Shown here: piece by piece, positions 14,505 to 14,592 of the stretch
Layout of the letters: each line of letters starts with the position of its first letter
Numbering within the stretch: position 1 is the stretch's first letter
NCBI GenBank assembly: GCA_964652585.1
Contig: CAZZDA010000024.1
Location: 1 to 14,592 of the forward strand
DNA: 14,592 nucleotides
Direction: 5' to 3'
Source of the DNA: CAZZDA01 sp964652585
GTDB taxonomy: Bacteria > Patescibacteriota > Patescibacteriia > UBA1544
Notes under the pieces: generated by a model
Told to the model about the DNA's origin: nothing
Databases searched by the model: none
Seen by the model: only the letters and a program-made list of their open reading frames with translations
Program-made: the position numbers and the translations under genes

Positions 14505-14533
14505 AGTGTACCATCAACAGTACCAACTGTCAA
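14505..14533 (-). promoter_or_regulatory. Promoter upstream of the glycosyltransferase
   Basis: On the minus strand, TTGACA (14528-14533) is followed after exactly 17 bp by TACACT (14505-14510, four of six consensus bases). Transcription would start near 14498, giving a leader of about 98 bases that includes the terminator hairpin. A second TTTGACA lies upstream (14551-14557) as a direct repeat. Confidence 0.6.
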
Positions 14534-14537
14534 ACCC

Positions 14538-14592
14538 CCGTTCTCTCTCATGTCAAATGCGACATTGAGGCAAATTCAGCAGGTGTTTTCAT
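14538..14592. other. Window edge upstream of the glycosyltransferase, no assignable gene
   Basis: On the minus strand all three frames close between the edge and 14548. The frame from an ATG at the very edge encodes 14 residues and stops at 14548. It could be the tail of a gene outside the window, but nothing identifies it. Confidence 0.3.

Noticed and set aside
14384..14551. 55-codon minus-strand frame starting with an ATGA overlap upstream of the glycosyltransferase
   Set aside because: It contains the promoter and the intrinsic terminator and overlaps the glycosyltransferase start; no family resemblance.

Overview
The window looks like chromosomal DNA of an uncultured bacterium, most likely a Patescibacteria/CPR (Parcubacteria-like) lineage. 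This is an inference from three things: compact gene packing, a long O-antigen-ligase-like membrane protein fused to TPR repeats, and Shine-Dalgarno-poor starts with palindromic repeats in nearly every gap. UGA is used as a normal stop (for example subunits E and D), so the code appears standard. No tRNA, rRNA, CRISPR array or transposase gene was seen.

Layout. Positions 1-552 hold peptidyl-tRNA hydrolase (pth), lacking only its first few codons. A strong hairpin separates it from a convergent minus-strand gene (666-3044) for a polytopic O-antigen-ligase/polymerase-like protein with a C-terminal TPR domain. The roughly 630-base gap at 3045-3678 holds a hairpin, a 180-bp foldback (MITE-like) element flanked by TTA, an unexplained stretch, and a near-consensus sigma-70 promoter.

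That promoter opens the main content: a complete V/A-type ATPase operon in the order G(H)-I-K-E-C-F-A-B-D (3679-12737), the order known from Thermus. A3B3 is the catalytic head, D and F form the rotor shaft, C joins the shaft to the K ring, E and G form the peripheral stalks, and I is the membrane stator. All nine subunits are present and full length. Subunit K is a two-hairpin proteolipid that keeps every side-chain type forming the Na+ pocket of Enterococcus hirae NtpK, so Na+ coupling is a reasonable prediction. K-E-C are packed tightly, while palindromes sit in the G|I, I|K, C|F and B|D gaps. One is a terminator-like hairpin after the first gene and one is a second 162-bp foldback element. 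The operon ends at a good intrinsic terminator.

Downstream, on the minus strand, are an unrecognised 95-aa protein with its own promoter, ribosome binding site and terminator, bracketed by inverted copies of a short repeat, and then a GT4-type glycosyltransferase (13249-14400). The last 190 bases carry a minus-strand promoter followed by an intrinsic terminator just before the glycosyltransferase start, which could be an attenuated leader or a small RNA. The two flanking envelope-glycan genes and the ATPase operon show no obvious functional tie beyond the cell envelope.
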